From NCBI GenBank assembly GCA_946894095.1, contig OX335642.1:26733021-26797020 (forward strand): DNA of 64,000 bases. Reading direction: 5' to 3'. The translations under genes and the position numbers were made by a program. Source of the DNA: Incurvaria masculella. Taxonomy: Eukaryota > Arthropoda > Insecta > Lepidoptera > Incurvariidae. The first letter of the stretch is position 1, and every line of letters starts with the position of its first letter. Shown in pieces: positions 52,701 to 63,501 of this stretch. A model generated the notes under the pieces. The model saw only the letters and a program-made list of their open reading frames with translations, was not told the origin of the DNA and searched no databases.

Positions 52701-55700
52701 CGTAAATTAACGATACTATTACGTATTTTCTCATGAATATTGAAGCTGTAAGGGATTTCGAAACATATTTAAAAAAAATCCTGTTTTTTAAAGTTAGAAG
52801 CCACTCATCTGTTTTTGAGAATGCTGTAATATTTTATTGAATTAAATTATATCACCATAGCAATATATTATGTGAGAAATAAACTAAATATATGCATCTA
52901 GAATTTTCTATAAATCATTCCAACGAGCTCGGGAACCTTTGTCAAATTTAACTGATTTCTGCTTCTCGCAGTGCCGTGCTGGCTTTACGAAATCGATAGG
53001 TACGTAATTTAAACTCATCATACCATACGATTACACCATTAAAATTAAATTAAAACTAAGAAAATACATCTTCTTGGAACAACTAGAGTTTTTAAGGCTT
53101 GGCAAGAAACCCTGCCATTGGCAAACAAGCCGTTAATACATATACATATTCTTCAGCAATTTTTTTATATAAAAGAACATTGCATTGCGTTCAGCTTCCA
53201 TTCTGTCGGTCGTCCCCTGATACCACACTTTTTGTATCATAAATTTCGTGCGTTTAGCAAATATGCTCAGATCAGAAATACTACAAACAAGTCAGAATAA
53301 TACTGCGGTGAGAAAAATAAAATGTATTAACCGACTTCATTACGGCGATGGCTTTTGCCTTTCCATTGGAATGAAACGCTGAATTGACAGATGACAGTTG
53401 TGACATTTTGCACCTCTTGAAATGACCTCCATGTACTTGGCCCCTCAAAGTCTATATATATCTAAAATTAAAATTGCAATCGTTTGTGAATCGTTTGTGA
53501 ATGTTTGTGATAATAAAAAAAAGTTTTGTGAACGAATAGTTTTTCCTTAAAAAAATAAATAAAATAAGCATGTATTTGGCCCCCCATAAGAGGAAATTTA
53601 AAAAAAAAATGTCGGATTGTATCAGAAATCGTTTGTGAACGTTTGTGCGTTCATTCATAGCGTTTGTGAATCAATAGTTTCAAAGATATTATTTTTTTTA
53701 CATCATGGGGTGAAGCGGGGTTTTGTAAAACCATGAAGTTGGCCCCACATTTTCATGATATTCCCAAAATTAATATCGCAATGGATTGTAAATCGTTTGT
53801 GAATGTATGTGATAGCAGAAAAAAGTTTTGTGAACGGATAGTTTTCCCTTAAAAATATATTGAAATATTACATGTATTTCCCCCGTAACAGAAAACTTAC
53901 AATAATGCATCGGAACGGGTCAGAAATTGTTTGGGAATATTTGTACTTAATTCAAATGTTTTCGAATCAATCGTTTTGAATATATTTAACATTTTCGACA
54001 GGGTGAATAGGGGTAACCTAAAACCATGAAGTTGGCCCCACATTTTCATGATATTCTCAAAATTAATATCGCAATCGTTTGTAAATTGTTTGTGAATGTT
54101 TGTGATAACAAGAAAAGTTTTGTGAACGGATAGTTTTCCCTTAAAACATTTTTGAAAATTTACATGTATTTGCCCCTGTAACAGGAAACCAAGAACACAT
54201 CGTAACTGGTCAGAAATTGTTTGTGAATGTTTGCATCTTCATGGCAAACGTTTTCGAATCATTGGTTTCGAAAATATTTAATAATTTCGAAAGGGTGAAT
54301 AGGGGTAACGTAAAACCATGAAGTTGGCCCCACATTTTTATGCTATTTCCAAAATTAATATTGCGATCGTTTGTAAATCGTTTGTGAACGTATGTGATAG
54401 CAGAAAAAGTTTTGTGAGCGAATTGTTTTCCCTTAAAAAAATATTGAAAATTTACATGTATTTGCCCCTGTAACAGGAAAACAAGAACACATCGTAACGG
54501 GTCAGAAATTGTTTGTGAATATTTGTACTTCATTGCAAACGTTTTCGAATCAATACTTTTGCAGATATTAAATATTTTCGGAAGGGTGAATAGGGGTAAT
54601 GCCAAACCATGAAGTTGGCCCCACATTTTCATGATATTCTCAAAATTAATATCGCAATCGTTTGTAAATCGTTTGTGAATGCATAAGCTAAGAATTATTC
54701 GATTTCGATGCTAAATGGATTCTTTGCGCAATTTTAGGGCTACTTATCATCAAGATACATTTTCAGAGATGTAATGAATAGGATGATATGTTTATGACTT
54801 GAGAACCGATCACCCGATTTATACGCGGTTGGGTTCCATATGCGGGATATGGGTGACCATTTGAAATGTTGACGTTGCCTTACTTACTATGTAGGTGACA
54901 AGTTTAATCCCGCCTGGGTTGCTACTAAAGTTGCTGTTAAAGGATAGAATATCAAAGTGGCAATGACAATTGTTAGTTTTTTCAATCAATTTCAATGTAG
55001 TAGTACCAGTGCAGGAAAGTTCCAGCGGAATATGCTTTTATAAGATTTTATGAATGGCAGTATGTGGATTCAGTTAGGCCATATCGGCTTAACGGATAAG
55101 CTCAAAGGAGAATGCCTATTGCCCCATACATTTTGGGCCCTCAAGATGTTTGTGTCTATCTCCCAAACCAGTGTTTTAATTTAGAAAATAATATAACTTC
55201 AAATTGTAGCAGGCCATGCCATACGTTACAGCGGGACGACCGAAAGTGTTAACCATTGTTTTAATTGTTTACAACTTTAAATTTTACTTAGCGCCAGTCC
55301 AAACCCCGTATTTTACAACCCTGACGTTTTTTCAACCGTGCCATACCCCGGCGACTAATTGGTTATTGACAGAAGGACCTGTTTTGAGCATTCTATTTGA
55401 CGTAGGGTCGTAAAGGACGATAACGGTTTATTAATTGTTAAGCGCACCCGGGTGAACACATTTTTTAGACGTGTGGAATAGAATCGTATCAGATGGTCAC
55501 AAACGATTTCTGATATTATCCAAATTATTGATTTGCTTTTATGGGGGGCCAAATACATGGCTATTTTTATTTATTTGTTCAAGGAAAAACAATTCGGATG
55601 TGTTCTTGTAAATTTATTGTTACATGGGCAAATACATGTTGAATTTCAATAATTGTTTTAAGGCAAAACTATTCGTTCACAAAACTTATTTCTGCGTTCA

Positions 55701-58700
55701 CAAACGATTTACAAGCGATCGCGATATTAATTTTAGGAATATCATGAAAATGTGGGGCCAGCTTCATGATTTTTAGTTAGGGGTAACTAAAAATAATGCA
55801 GCTTCATTCAAGCAGCACCCTGTCGAAAATGTTAAATATATTCAAGACTATTGATTCTAAAACATTTGAATGAAGTACGAATATTTCCAAATAATTTCTG
55901 ACCCGTTCCCATGCATGATTGTAAATTTTCTGTTGCAGGAGGAAACCCATGTAATATTTCAATATTTCACAGTTCACAAAACTTTTTTCTGTTATCACAT
56001 GCATTCACAAACGATTTACAAACAACTGCGATATTAATTTTGGGAATGTCATGAAAATGTGGGGCCAACTTCATGGTTTTACGTTACCCCTATTCACCTT
56101 TTCGAAAATATTGAATATCTGCAAAAGTATTGATTCGAAAACGTTTGCAATGATGTACAAATATTCACAAACAATCTGACCCGTTACGATGTGTTCTTGG
56201 TTTCCTGTTACAGGGGCAAATACATGTAAATTTTCAATATTTTTTTAAGGGAAAACTATTCGCTCACAAAACTTTTTTCTGCTATTACATACGTTCACAA
56301 ACGATTTACAAACGATCGCGATATTTATTTTGGGAATATCATAAAAATGTGGGGCCAACTTCATGGTTTTACGTTACCCTTATAAACGCTTTCGAAATTA
56401 TTAAATATTTTCAAAACTATTGTTTCGAAAACGTTTGCAATGAAAATGAAAATATTCACAAACAATTTCTGACCCGACCCGTTCCGATGCATTATTGTAA
56501 ATTTCCTGTTACAGGGAGAAATACATGTAATATTTCAATATATTTTTAAGGGAAAACTATCCGTTCACAAAACTTGTTTTGTTATCACATGCATTCACAA
56601 ACGATTTACAAACGATTGCGATATTAATTTTGAGAATATCATAAAAATGTGGGGCCAACTTCATGGTTTTAGGTTACCCCTATCAACCCTTTCGAAAATA
56701 TTAAATATCTGCAAAAGTACTGATTCGAAAAGGTTTGCAATGAAGTACAAATATTCACAAACTATTTCTGACCCGTTACGATGTGTTCTTGGTTTCCTGT
56801 TACAGGGGCAAATAGATGTAAATTTTAAAAAAATTTTTAAGGGAAAACTGTCCGTTCACAAAACTTTTTTTTGTTATCACATGCATTCACAAACGATTTA
56901 CAAACGATTGCGATATTAATTTTAAGAATATCATGAAAATGTGGGGCCAACTTCATGGTTTTAGGTTACCCCTATTCACCCTGTCGAAAATGTTAAATAT
57001 ATTCAAAACGATTGATTCGAAAACGTTTGCAATGAAGTACAAATATTCCCAAAAAATATCTGACCCGTTCCGAAGTGTTCTTGTAAATTTCCTGTTACAG
57101 GAGCAAATACATGTAAATTTTCAATATTTTTTTTACCCTTTCGAAAATATTAAATAACTTTAAAAGTATTGATTCGAAAACGTTTGCAATGAAGTACAAA
57201 TATTCCCAAAAAAATTCTGACCCGTTCCGACGTGTTCTTGTAAATTTCCTGTTACAGAAGCAAATACATGTAAATTTTCAATATTTTTTTAAGGGAAAAC
57301 TATTCGCTCACAAAACTCTTTTCTGCTATCACATACGTTCACAAACGATTTACAAACGATCGCGATATTTATTTTGGGAATATCATACAAATGTGGGGCC
57401 AACTTCATGGTTTTACGTTACCCCTATTAACCCTTTCGAAAATATTAAATATCTGCAAAAGTATTGATTCGAAAACGTTTGCAATGAAGTACAAATATTC
57501 CCAAAAAAATTCTGACCCGTTCCGACGTGTTCTTGTAAATTTCCTGTTACAGAAGCAAATACATGTAAATTTTCAATATTTTTTTAAGGGAAAACTATTT
57601 GCTCACAAAACTTTTTTCTGCTATCACATACGTTCACAAACGTTTACAAACGATCGCAATATTAATTTTGGGAATATCATAAAAATGTGGGGCCAACTTC
57701 ATGGTTTTACGTTACCCTTGTTCACCCTTTCGAAATTATTTAATATTTTCAAAACTATTGATTCGAAAACGTTTGCCATGAAGATGCAAACATTCACAAT
57801 CAATTTCTGACCCGTTACGATGTGTTCTTGGTTTCCTGTTACAGGGGCAAATACATGTAAATTTTCAAAATTTTGTTAAGGGAAAACTATCCGTTCACAA
57901 AACTTTTCTTTATTATCACATACATTCACAAACGATTTACAAACGATTGCGATATTAATTTTGAGAATATCATGAAAATGTGGGGCCAACTTCATGGGTT
58001 TATAAAACCCCGCTTCACCCCATGATGTAAAAAAATTAATATCTTTGAAACTATTGATTCACAAACGCTGAGAATGAAAGCACAAACGTTCACAAACGAT
58101 TTCTGATACAATCCGACATTTTTTTTTTTAATTTCCTCTTATGGGGGGCCAAATACATGCTTATTTTATTTATTTATTTAAGGAAAAACTATTTGTTCAC
58201 AAAACTTTTTTTTAATATCACAAACATTCACAAACGATTCACAAACGATTGCAATTTTAATTTTAGATATATATAGACTTTGAGGGGCCAAGTACATGGA
58301 GGTCTTGAAATGTTTATTTTGATTTTAAACTTTTGATTACATACTGTTGGGAAGTAAATCGATCGGCTGAAATAACGATATAAAATGAAGTTATGTCACG
58401 GTGTATGTTCCATTTCACTATCTTTTTAGTACCGAAGTGTAGGGAATTTAAAGCAGTAAGTTTTGCGCATTGATATTCGAAAGTCGAATTATAAATTTCA
58501 ACATTCTGTTCTACCATAAAACGTAAATACAAATTATTTGTCGGTAAATTCACTGTCGATTCAAGGTCCATCCGATTTTATATTAATCGAGCGAGAGTTG
58601 TGCAGTAAAAGTTTAAATCTGTTTACAATTTACCATGCAATATGACAGCTGTGTGCAATTCTCTAAAATTAAATCCTTATTGTATACAGTTATGCAGGTG

Positions 58701-61700
58701 CCAGTGAATACTAACTGGCATTTCTTTACAGGTCCGCCATACATTAGGACTCTGCCACCGATCAAAGTTCAAAGCGGTGAACCCATGAGCTTAAAATGTC
58801 CTTACTATGGGTATCCTGTTAGGTATGTTAATATTATTGTATTATTTTTTCTACAGGCAATTTTTATAATAAGCAAGACTTTAGAATAGGAATCTATAAT
58901 GAAATTCAGGTTTTGTAAGGATTTATATATATATGACATTTAACTATTGTAATCATTATTCTCTGTTATGATTTTCCAGTTCAATCGAGTGGGAGTATAA
59001 GGGGCAGAGACTTGAACCCAGCTCCTCAATCCGAAATATTCGTTTCAAGCGTTCCGATGCCATTCCTATTAGCACATCCCGGAGAAAAAAGCGTCAACTC
59101 AGCAGTGACAACGGTCTGTTGACCATAGACAAGATAACCAAAGAAGAGAATGGAGCGCTGTTCACTTGCGCTGTCACAAGTCCATCCGGCGAGATGGCGA
59201 GACGGGCATTTGAGATAATAGTTATCGAGGCGCCGGACTTGGAAGAGCTTCTAATGGGAACCAACTTGCAAGAAGGACAAATCGTTCAAATTACGTGTAA
59301 TATAAGGAGTGGGGACACTCCGATTTATTTTTCATGGCTGAAGGATGGGAAAAAGATCCCATCTCATTTGAAGGTAAGTTGGTGGTCCCGCATTTATATT
59401 CAGACCAAACAGTGGTCTTTCCATAGTTGATTTCAACCTTCCATTGTGAAAGGAAACCTTACCACTAGTAATCTGCTATATAATTTACGAATACCATCTG
59501 TGTTTATAATTTACATTGTACATTGTTTCTCCATCATCTCCATTCCAAAGGCAGTATTTGGAAACGAACATTAGTACTTGTTTGCATAGTTTTTTTTATC
59601 GCTCACAGTCGCAATACTAAAAAGGCTTACTTTTAAATTATTATTAGTGTTTTTTGACATTCCAAATACAATGCAACATTACTATGTGTTGCTTCATTGC
59701 TGAGTAAAAAAAGGACAGACCAACTACAGTTTCGCATTTGATGTTTCGGATGTCTTGAAATGAATCACATTGTAAGTAATACATTGCACTAGTTTTTATT
59801 CTGAGCCATCTGTATTGTCTACGGTCTACTAATATCCTTGCAGATAGTAGAGAGAAGTTCCGAGTTGTTCAGCGTGCTGGTGATCAGGAAGGTATCCCTG
59901 GAGCACTGCGGCACATACACCTGCATCGCTGCCAACCACGCGGCTAAGGTCAACCGCACTGCTGACCTTTACATCAAAGGTATACCTCTAAAGCCTTTAT
60001 TTATTCTATCCCTTGATGTTGTACTCCATTCTTGGAAAACATGTTTTTGCTTATCACATATTTTTTGCATCAATGGTTTACATGTAATGTAGTTTCATAT
60101 TTACAAATCTTTGATTTACGCTGAAGGAAAACATTGTGAGGAAACGCACCACTTCAGTACTGTTAGGCTCTAGAATAGTTATATGACAGCAATGGACCCA
60201 CGACTAGTTCTGTGTGCCAAATAAACTGGAGAACACGAGGTAGAAATCAATCAGCCACTAGCTGAGACTGAAAATTATGTTCTTGTGAGCCAGAAATGAC
60301 CAGAATGGTTTATTTTTATGATTTTCTTACTACGAGAGAAAACCAAATTAGACAATATAACCCACAGAAAAATTGTAAACAAGAATCAAAGGCCTCATTA
60401 CAACATCGATTCTCATATCGACGTAATTTTACAAGAATATCTAGAACAAAATACCATGCAAATGTTTTATCTCAAGGTAACACAGATATTTATAAACTAT
60501 ACAGGATTTCAGACCTTCTGTCAAAATTTAGCCCTTCACCACACATCACATATTTGCAGGTGCTGGGTGCCTTACCAGAATCTTCCTCTATATGAGCACA
60601 GCTACCACGAATAAGTAAATAAAAAAAAAACTTTGAAAGTCTTTAAAATATGTCGATTATCAGTCTTTGGTCTAATTTCATGTAATTTGTTTACCCCTGG
60701 GCTTCAAATCTGTGGTCTTAAGGTGGCTCAACCCGGCAGGCCTAACTCATTCGCGGGCACGGTACAAAACCGTGCTGTTGTGCTCTGCGACCTTATCTGT
60801 TTTAAAGAATAAGACAGGCTCCGTGATGAGGAAGATGCAACATGTCCACAAAAAACGAATGTAATGCATTTTGTTCTTGGGGCACATAGGCGTAAAAATA
60901 ATGAAGACGTAACCAATACTGTAGAGGAATTATCGTTAAACATGGCTAATGAATTAACTTTTCTGGGATTAATAATTGACAATAGATTCTGCTGGAAACC
61001 CCACATAGACAGTCTTGCTGGTAAACTGAGCTCAGCCTGTTATGCCATTAAAAAAATCAAGGAACTCTGTGGCACGCAAGCTGCAAAAACTGTCTACTTT
61101 GCTTGCTTCGATAGTCTCATGTTGTATGGACTAATGTTTTGGGGAAATGCAGCAGAAGCAAATAGAATATTTGTCTTGCAAAAAAGAGCCTTGCGTTGTA
61201 TTCTTAGCATGAAAGCTATAGATTCTTGTAGGAATGTATTCAGCGAAATAGGAATTATGACCCTACCTAGCGCATATGTGTATCAAAATATCTGCCATGC
61301 TAGGAAATATAAGCACCATAATACCTTAAATGCTGATGTACATGACTACGATACTAGACATAAAACTGATTTACAAAATGTTAAGCATAGGTCATCAAAA
61401 TTTTCAAAAAGTTTTATATGCAATAGTATTAGGTTATACAACAAAATTCCAGAGGAGATCAGGAAATTAGGAGATAAATGTTTTAAGAGCAAATTGAAAT
61501 CAGTATTAATAAAAAAAAGCTACTACACTATCCAGGAAGCCTTATTAGATAGAAAACTTGTTTAAATTAAAGCTCATGACTACATACTTGACCGGGTACC
61601 TAACACGGTACTACCAATTAATTTTTATTTTATTATTATTATTATTTTCTATTATTTTTATTTTTTCTGACATGGGTACTACATTGTAGTATGAATTTGT

Positions 61701-63501
61701 TTATTTACTAACTTATATTTAATTTGATATTACCTTGTATCAAAAATGACGATGGCTTTTTACACCTGAATAATTTAGATCATAATTCCTATTAATTTAG
61801 AATAAGATGTCATTATAGTAGTCAAGAGTTTGCTCCTCACCAATGTATATAATGTTCTTATAATAATGTTCTTTGTGAGCAGTAGTAATCAATCAATCAC
61901 TGTAAACTAGTTTGTAAGTATCACTGGAAAAAATAATAATACAATGACCAACCTGACGAAGTTTCTTGTCGGCTCTTCTTCGCCAGAAGTAATCGAACCG
62001 ACAGGAAAAAAAAAATGACGAATCCGAGTGTGTAATATACATCTAATGGAGGAAATAAAGAAACTGAAACTGAAACTGAAAAAGATAATGTGCAAAGTGT
62101 ATGATTTGGTAAGATTTACGAAAATGTTAATTTCAAAACGACTTATAGCTAAAAGTAAACCACGACCGCTGTAGTAAAAAATCGAACAAAAACCAAATAG
62201 ATTATAAATCTTGATTAAATAAGCTATGTCTGATGACTCATCTTTTTAAGATGTTCTTACTTTATCATTGCGTAATCCACCTCCAAAGTTATTGTATAAA
62301 ACGCGCGAAAAATGCGAACTATCGGACCTTCTAACTTAGAAACCAAACACAATTTTACAATGCCAATGGTCATCAGACATGTAGTTCGATCAAATAAAGC
62401 TATTTTGAGCAAAATTTTGGATCTCTGACAAGAAATATGGGCGTGATCTTCTTTCCCTTTTTGTATGGGGAGATGAGCGGGATGGGCCACCTTAAACACA
62501 AAAGATCACATGCCTTAGTTTACATAAATTTGAAGAAGCTTTACTTTCGTCTTCAGTCGCTCCTAAATGGACGAGCGAGCCGTCCAACACATCGCTGCTG
62601 CTGGGGCACCGCGGGCTGGTCGCCTGCAGCGCCAGCGGCTACCCTCAGCCTCAGGTGCACTGGATGAAGAAACACGGTAATAGCAGCATGGTCTCAAAAA
62701 TAAAAAGTCTTATCATAAAACCTGTCCCTTATAATATGTATCCCAAAATGTTGTGTTATATTTTAGATTTTTTGTCTCTGTGACATTACATAAATAAAAT
62801 ACGAACAATCTGGGAAGATCCCCAAGAAAACACACATACATTTCTTACGGTTTGATTCAGTTTATTATTTTTACAGATATTGCAGGTGCTTTACACCACT
62901 TCATGTGAAATTACCAGTGCCATAGAATAATAAATAAAATTTAACCAATATATTGTGATAGTTTTTACTAAGCAAATAAAATTAGAAGTTAAAATAAGTT
63001 TGGTGGAAATATTTTTATGTTAGCACTATGTATAACAATTGTTAAATATTATAGGTTATGTTATTATTTTATCTTATTGTTCAAGAATTTACTTGATAGC
63101 ATCATTTGTGAATTGAGTCCTTATTAATTATTATAACAAGCGAACACATTTTAATTTTTTTTAATGCTATCTGACAACTTTGACATATGTGGTGAATTAA
63201 GGACATCTCGCCAAAACGCCATCTGTCCTGATAAATAGTCAGTTTTATTCCCCTTTATAGCAATTATAATCTCTGATATCAAATTTGACACGAAAATAAA
63301 AGTTTCACATACATTATATATGTACAATAATTTAGAGAACATTTTTCGTTGGTAGGATTTAGTTATTTTGAATGTACAAACAATTAAATATCTTTAAAAT
63401 TTTAATTTTTTCTTGCAGGCTCTTTGGGTACATGGCAGCCAGTGCTGGAGTTAGTGGGTAGTGGAGTACTTAGTCTACCCAACGGGTCACTTCTCATTGA
63501 G
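49632..63501 (+). CDS. Dscam2-like: Dscam-family cell-adhesion receptor gene, partial (8 internal exons, discontinuous)
   Basis: Dscam proteins are neuronal homophilic receptors with ten Ig and six fibronectin domains and a single membrane span. Here exons E1-E8 encode, in order, the start of Ig5 (E1), Ig5 (E2-E3), Ig6 (E4-E5), Ig7 (E5-E6) and the first half of Ig8 (E7-E8). Domain numbers are by analogy with Drosophila Dscam. Signatures seen: C...W...DGG.Y.C repeats, 'GPPYIRTLPP', 'GDTPIYFSWLKDG' and 'APKWTSEP'. E1 starts with 2 nt of a split codon and E8 ends at a codon boundary, so exons continue both ways. The paralogue (Dscam2, 3 or 4 type) is not certain. Only one Ig7 version was seen, unlike the alternative Ig7 exons of Dscam1 and Drosophila Dscam2. 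Intron sizes: 1484, 988, 6286, 157, 470, 2577 and 742 bp. Confidence 0.9.
49730..51213 (+). other. Dscam intron 1
   Basis: 1484 bp. Holds the first copy of a ~100-bp direct repeat (50345-50447), otherwise nothing recognisable. Confidence 0.75.
50345..50447 (+). repeat. Intronic direct repeat, copy A (partner 52003-52091)
   Basis: 'gtgatcaagtt', 'tttccagtcaaattgaga' and 'ataaatcaactgagagcta' align in order with the copy in intron 2. Confidence 0.6.
51214..51305 (+). CDS. Dscam2-like: Dscam exon E2 (Ig5, first Cys and Trp)
   Basis: 92 nt, acceptor 'ggaccttttcag', donor GTGATT. Encodes 'ISLQCAATAEHPPRFIWERD', then GLVISSNTDQ plus two bases of an Arg codon. Cys5 and Trp17 are the Ig core residues. 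The phases 0 in and 2 out fit E1 and E3 exactly. A longer open frame running across this exon (51200-51484) is not the true reading frame. Confidence 0.85.
51306..51594 (-). pseudogene. Possible piggyBac-like transposase scrap
   Basis: The minus frame reads LGKTVTLVLELFYKHFPS and, about 50 codons on, LAKKNVCATARLTKSPL, reminiscent of the piggyBac region before and after the third catalytic Asp. The Asp-containing DNFFTS motif itself is not readable, so the call is weak. It abuts exon E2. Confidence 0.3.
51847..51866 (-). repeat. Interstitial (CCTAA)n telomere-like array
   Basis: Four CCTAA units in intron 2, the complement of TTAGG. Confidence 0.8.
52003..52091 (+). repeat. Intronic direct repeat, copy B
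   Basis: Partner of 50345-50447. The two copies bracket exon E2. Confidence 0.6.
52138..52230. mobile_element. 93-bp inverted-repeat element next to exon E3
   Basis: 'ggcgaccgaaact' (52138-52150) and 'agtttcggtcgcc' (52218-52230) are exact complements. 'cgctgccgc' in the right half recurs at about 4586. It ends 63 bp before E3. Confidence 0.65.
52294..52445 (+). CDS. Dscam2-like: Dscam exon E3 (Ig5, second half)
   Basis: 152 nt, acceptor 'ctctgtcag', donor GTTGGT. Encodes YTLGQVMSSDSIVVGQ, LNISRVRVEDGGLYSC and TALDGEFTAKHEDRLNVY plus one base of Gly. VEDGGLYSC is the Ig F-strand signature. Notably GC-rich compared with the flanking introns. Its 3' split Gly codon is completed by E4. Confidence 0.9.
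53416..53424 (+). repeat. Left 9-bp target duplication of the foldback element
   Basis: CTTGAAATG, identical to 58304-58312. Confidence 0.88.
53425..58303. mobile_element. Foldback (FB-type) element with inverted arrays of ~292-bp units
   Basis: 4879 bp. The outer ends 'acctccatgtacttggcccc' and their complement are identical at both sides, and the element is flanked by a perfect 9-bp duplication. Left arm 53425-54690 has units at 53737, 54024, 54316 and 54607 (phrase 'ccatgaagttggcccc'). Right arm 55490-58303 has the complement at about 55751, 56057, 56349, 56647, 56940, 57391, 57687 and 57978. The core spacing is about 292 bp, with a partial duplication between 56940 and 57391. 'cacaaacgatt' recurs throughout. 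The ~800-bp loop has no transposase. The open frames in the arms are periodic and not genes. Drosophila FB elements share this plan and the 9-bp duplication. Confidence 0.88.
54830..55045 (+). mobile_element. Degenerate SINE within the foldback loop
   Basis: 'gggttccatatgcggga', 'tatgggtgaccat', 'gtttaatcccgcctgggtt' and 'gcaggaaagttcc' follow the SINE order in plus sense. Confidence 0.5.
58304..58312 (+). repeat. Right 9-bp target duplication of the foldback element
   Basis: CTTGAAATG, see 53416-53424. Confidence 0.88.
58732..58822 (+). CDS. Dscam2-like: Dscam exon E4 (start of Ig6)
   Basis: 91 nt, acceptor 'ttctttacag', donor GTATGT. Completes Gly from E3 and encodes PPYIRTLPPIKVQSGEP then MSLKCPYYGYPV plus two bases of Ser. 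The 'GPPYIR' junction and the KCP.YGYP B-strand are typical of Dscam Ig6. Confidence 0.92.
58823..58979 (+). other. Dscam intron 4
   Basis: Short, AT-rich, with a T/C-rich tract before the acceptor. Confidence 0.85.
58980..59373 (+). CDS. Dscam2-like: Dscam exon E5 (rest of Ig6, start of Ig7)
   Basis: 394 nt, acceptor 'gattttccag', donor GTAAGT. Starts SIEWEYKGQRLEPSSS, then an unusual basic loop with 'RFKRSDAIPISTSRRKKRQL', then DNGLLTIDKITKEENGALFTC closing Ig6. VIEAPDLEELLMGTNLQEG opens Ig7, followed by ITCN and SGDTPIYFSWLKDGKK. RRKKR fits the furin consensus R-X-K/R-R. A Dscam Ig6 normally has a shorter loop at this point. Confidence 0.92.
59374..59843 (+). other. Dscam intron 5
   Basis: 470 bp, no repeat recognised. 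No alternative Ig7 exon seen. Confidence 0.8.
59844..59979 (+). CDS. Dscam2-like: Dscam exon E6 (second half of Ig7)
   Basis: 136 nt, acceptor 'atatccttgcag', donor GTATAC. Encodes IVERSSELFSVLVIRKVS, LEHCGTYTCIAANHAAK and VNRTADLYIK plus one base of Val. HCGTYTC carries an extra Cys four residues before the core Cys, where most Ig F-strands have Ser or Asp. NRT is an N-glycosylation sequon. Confidence 0.92.
60856..62078 (+). mobile_element. 5'-truncated CR1-like LINE inserted in the MITE
   Basis: Coding remnant 60864-61565 (233 codons) followed by a ~500-bp 3' UTR and a (GAAACT)n tail. A run of A's (about 60850-60855 and 62079-62083) borders the insertion on both sides, matching the target A-run in copy 2. 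Confidence 0.85.
60864..61565 (+). pseudogene. CR1-like ORF2 C-terminal fragment
   Basis: Homologous, segment by segment, to the last ~230 residues of the ORF2 at 9094-11907: FLG..DN...WKPHID.LA.KLS, ACYAIKKIKELCG, YGLMFWG, FILQKRA or FVLQKRA, and NSF/KSFICNSI with YNKIPE. The RT catalytic motifs lie upstream and were never copied, so it cannot retrotranspose. The apparent ATG is internal to the original ORF. Confidence 0.88.
62557..62676 (+). CDS. Dscam2-like: Dscam exon E7 (start of Ig8)
   Basis: 120 nt, acceptor 'tttcgtcttcag', donor GTAATA. Completes Val and encodes APKWTSEPSNTSLLLGHRG, LVACSASGYPQPQVHW and MKKH plus one base of Gly. The V-APKW-EP opening, CSASGYP and W are Ig8 landmarks. 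GC-rich. NTS is a glycosylation sequon. Confidence 0.9.
62677..63418 (+). other. Dscam intron 7
   Basis: 742 bp, AT-rich, no repeat or exon recognised. Confidence 0.8.
63419..63501 (+). CDS. Dscam2-like: Dscam exon E8 (middle of Ig8)
   Basis: 83 nt, acceptor 'ttttttcttgcag', donor GTAGGT. Completes Gly and encodes SLGTWQPVLELVGSGVL and SLPNGSLLIE. 'NGSLLI' is the E-strand seen in Dscam Ig8. Ends at a codon boundary; the next exon should start with the DSG.Y.C strand and is outside the window. Confidence 0.87.

Larger units (their letters stand above)
52446..58731 (+). other. Dscam intron 3
   Basis: 6286 bp, most of it occupied by the foldback element at 53425-58303. Flanks 52446-53415 and 58313-58731 show no exon or repeat I recognise. 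Confidence 0.8.
60722..62491. mobile_element. TTAA-flanked MITE (piggyBac-type), copy 3, interrupted
   Basis: TTAA at 60718-60721 and 62492-62495; ends 'ggtggctcaacccg' and 'gcgggatgggccacc'. Inverse orientation to copy 2. MITE sequence 60722-60855 and 62079-62491 is split by a CR1-like LINE. Confidence 0.9.
59980..62556 (+). other. Dscam intron 6
   Basis: 2577 bp: a SINE scrap at 60555-60605 ('ggtgccttaccagaatcttc') and the interrupted TTAA MITE at 60722-62491. 59980-60550 has no repeat I recognise. Confidence 0.8.

Noticed and set aside
54210..57810. Several 90-140-codon ORFs (both strands) in the 53.4-58.3 kb region
   Set aside because: They repeat with the ~292-bp period of the foldback arms and encode near-identical low-complexity peptides; by-products of the array.
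53425..58303. Regularly spaced repeats resembling a CRISPR array
   Set aside because: Eukaryotic DNA, unit length ~292 bp with no unique spacers, arranged as inverted arms; a foldback element explains it.
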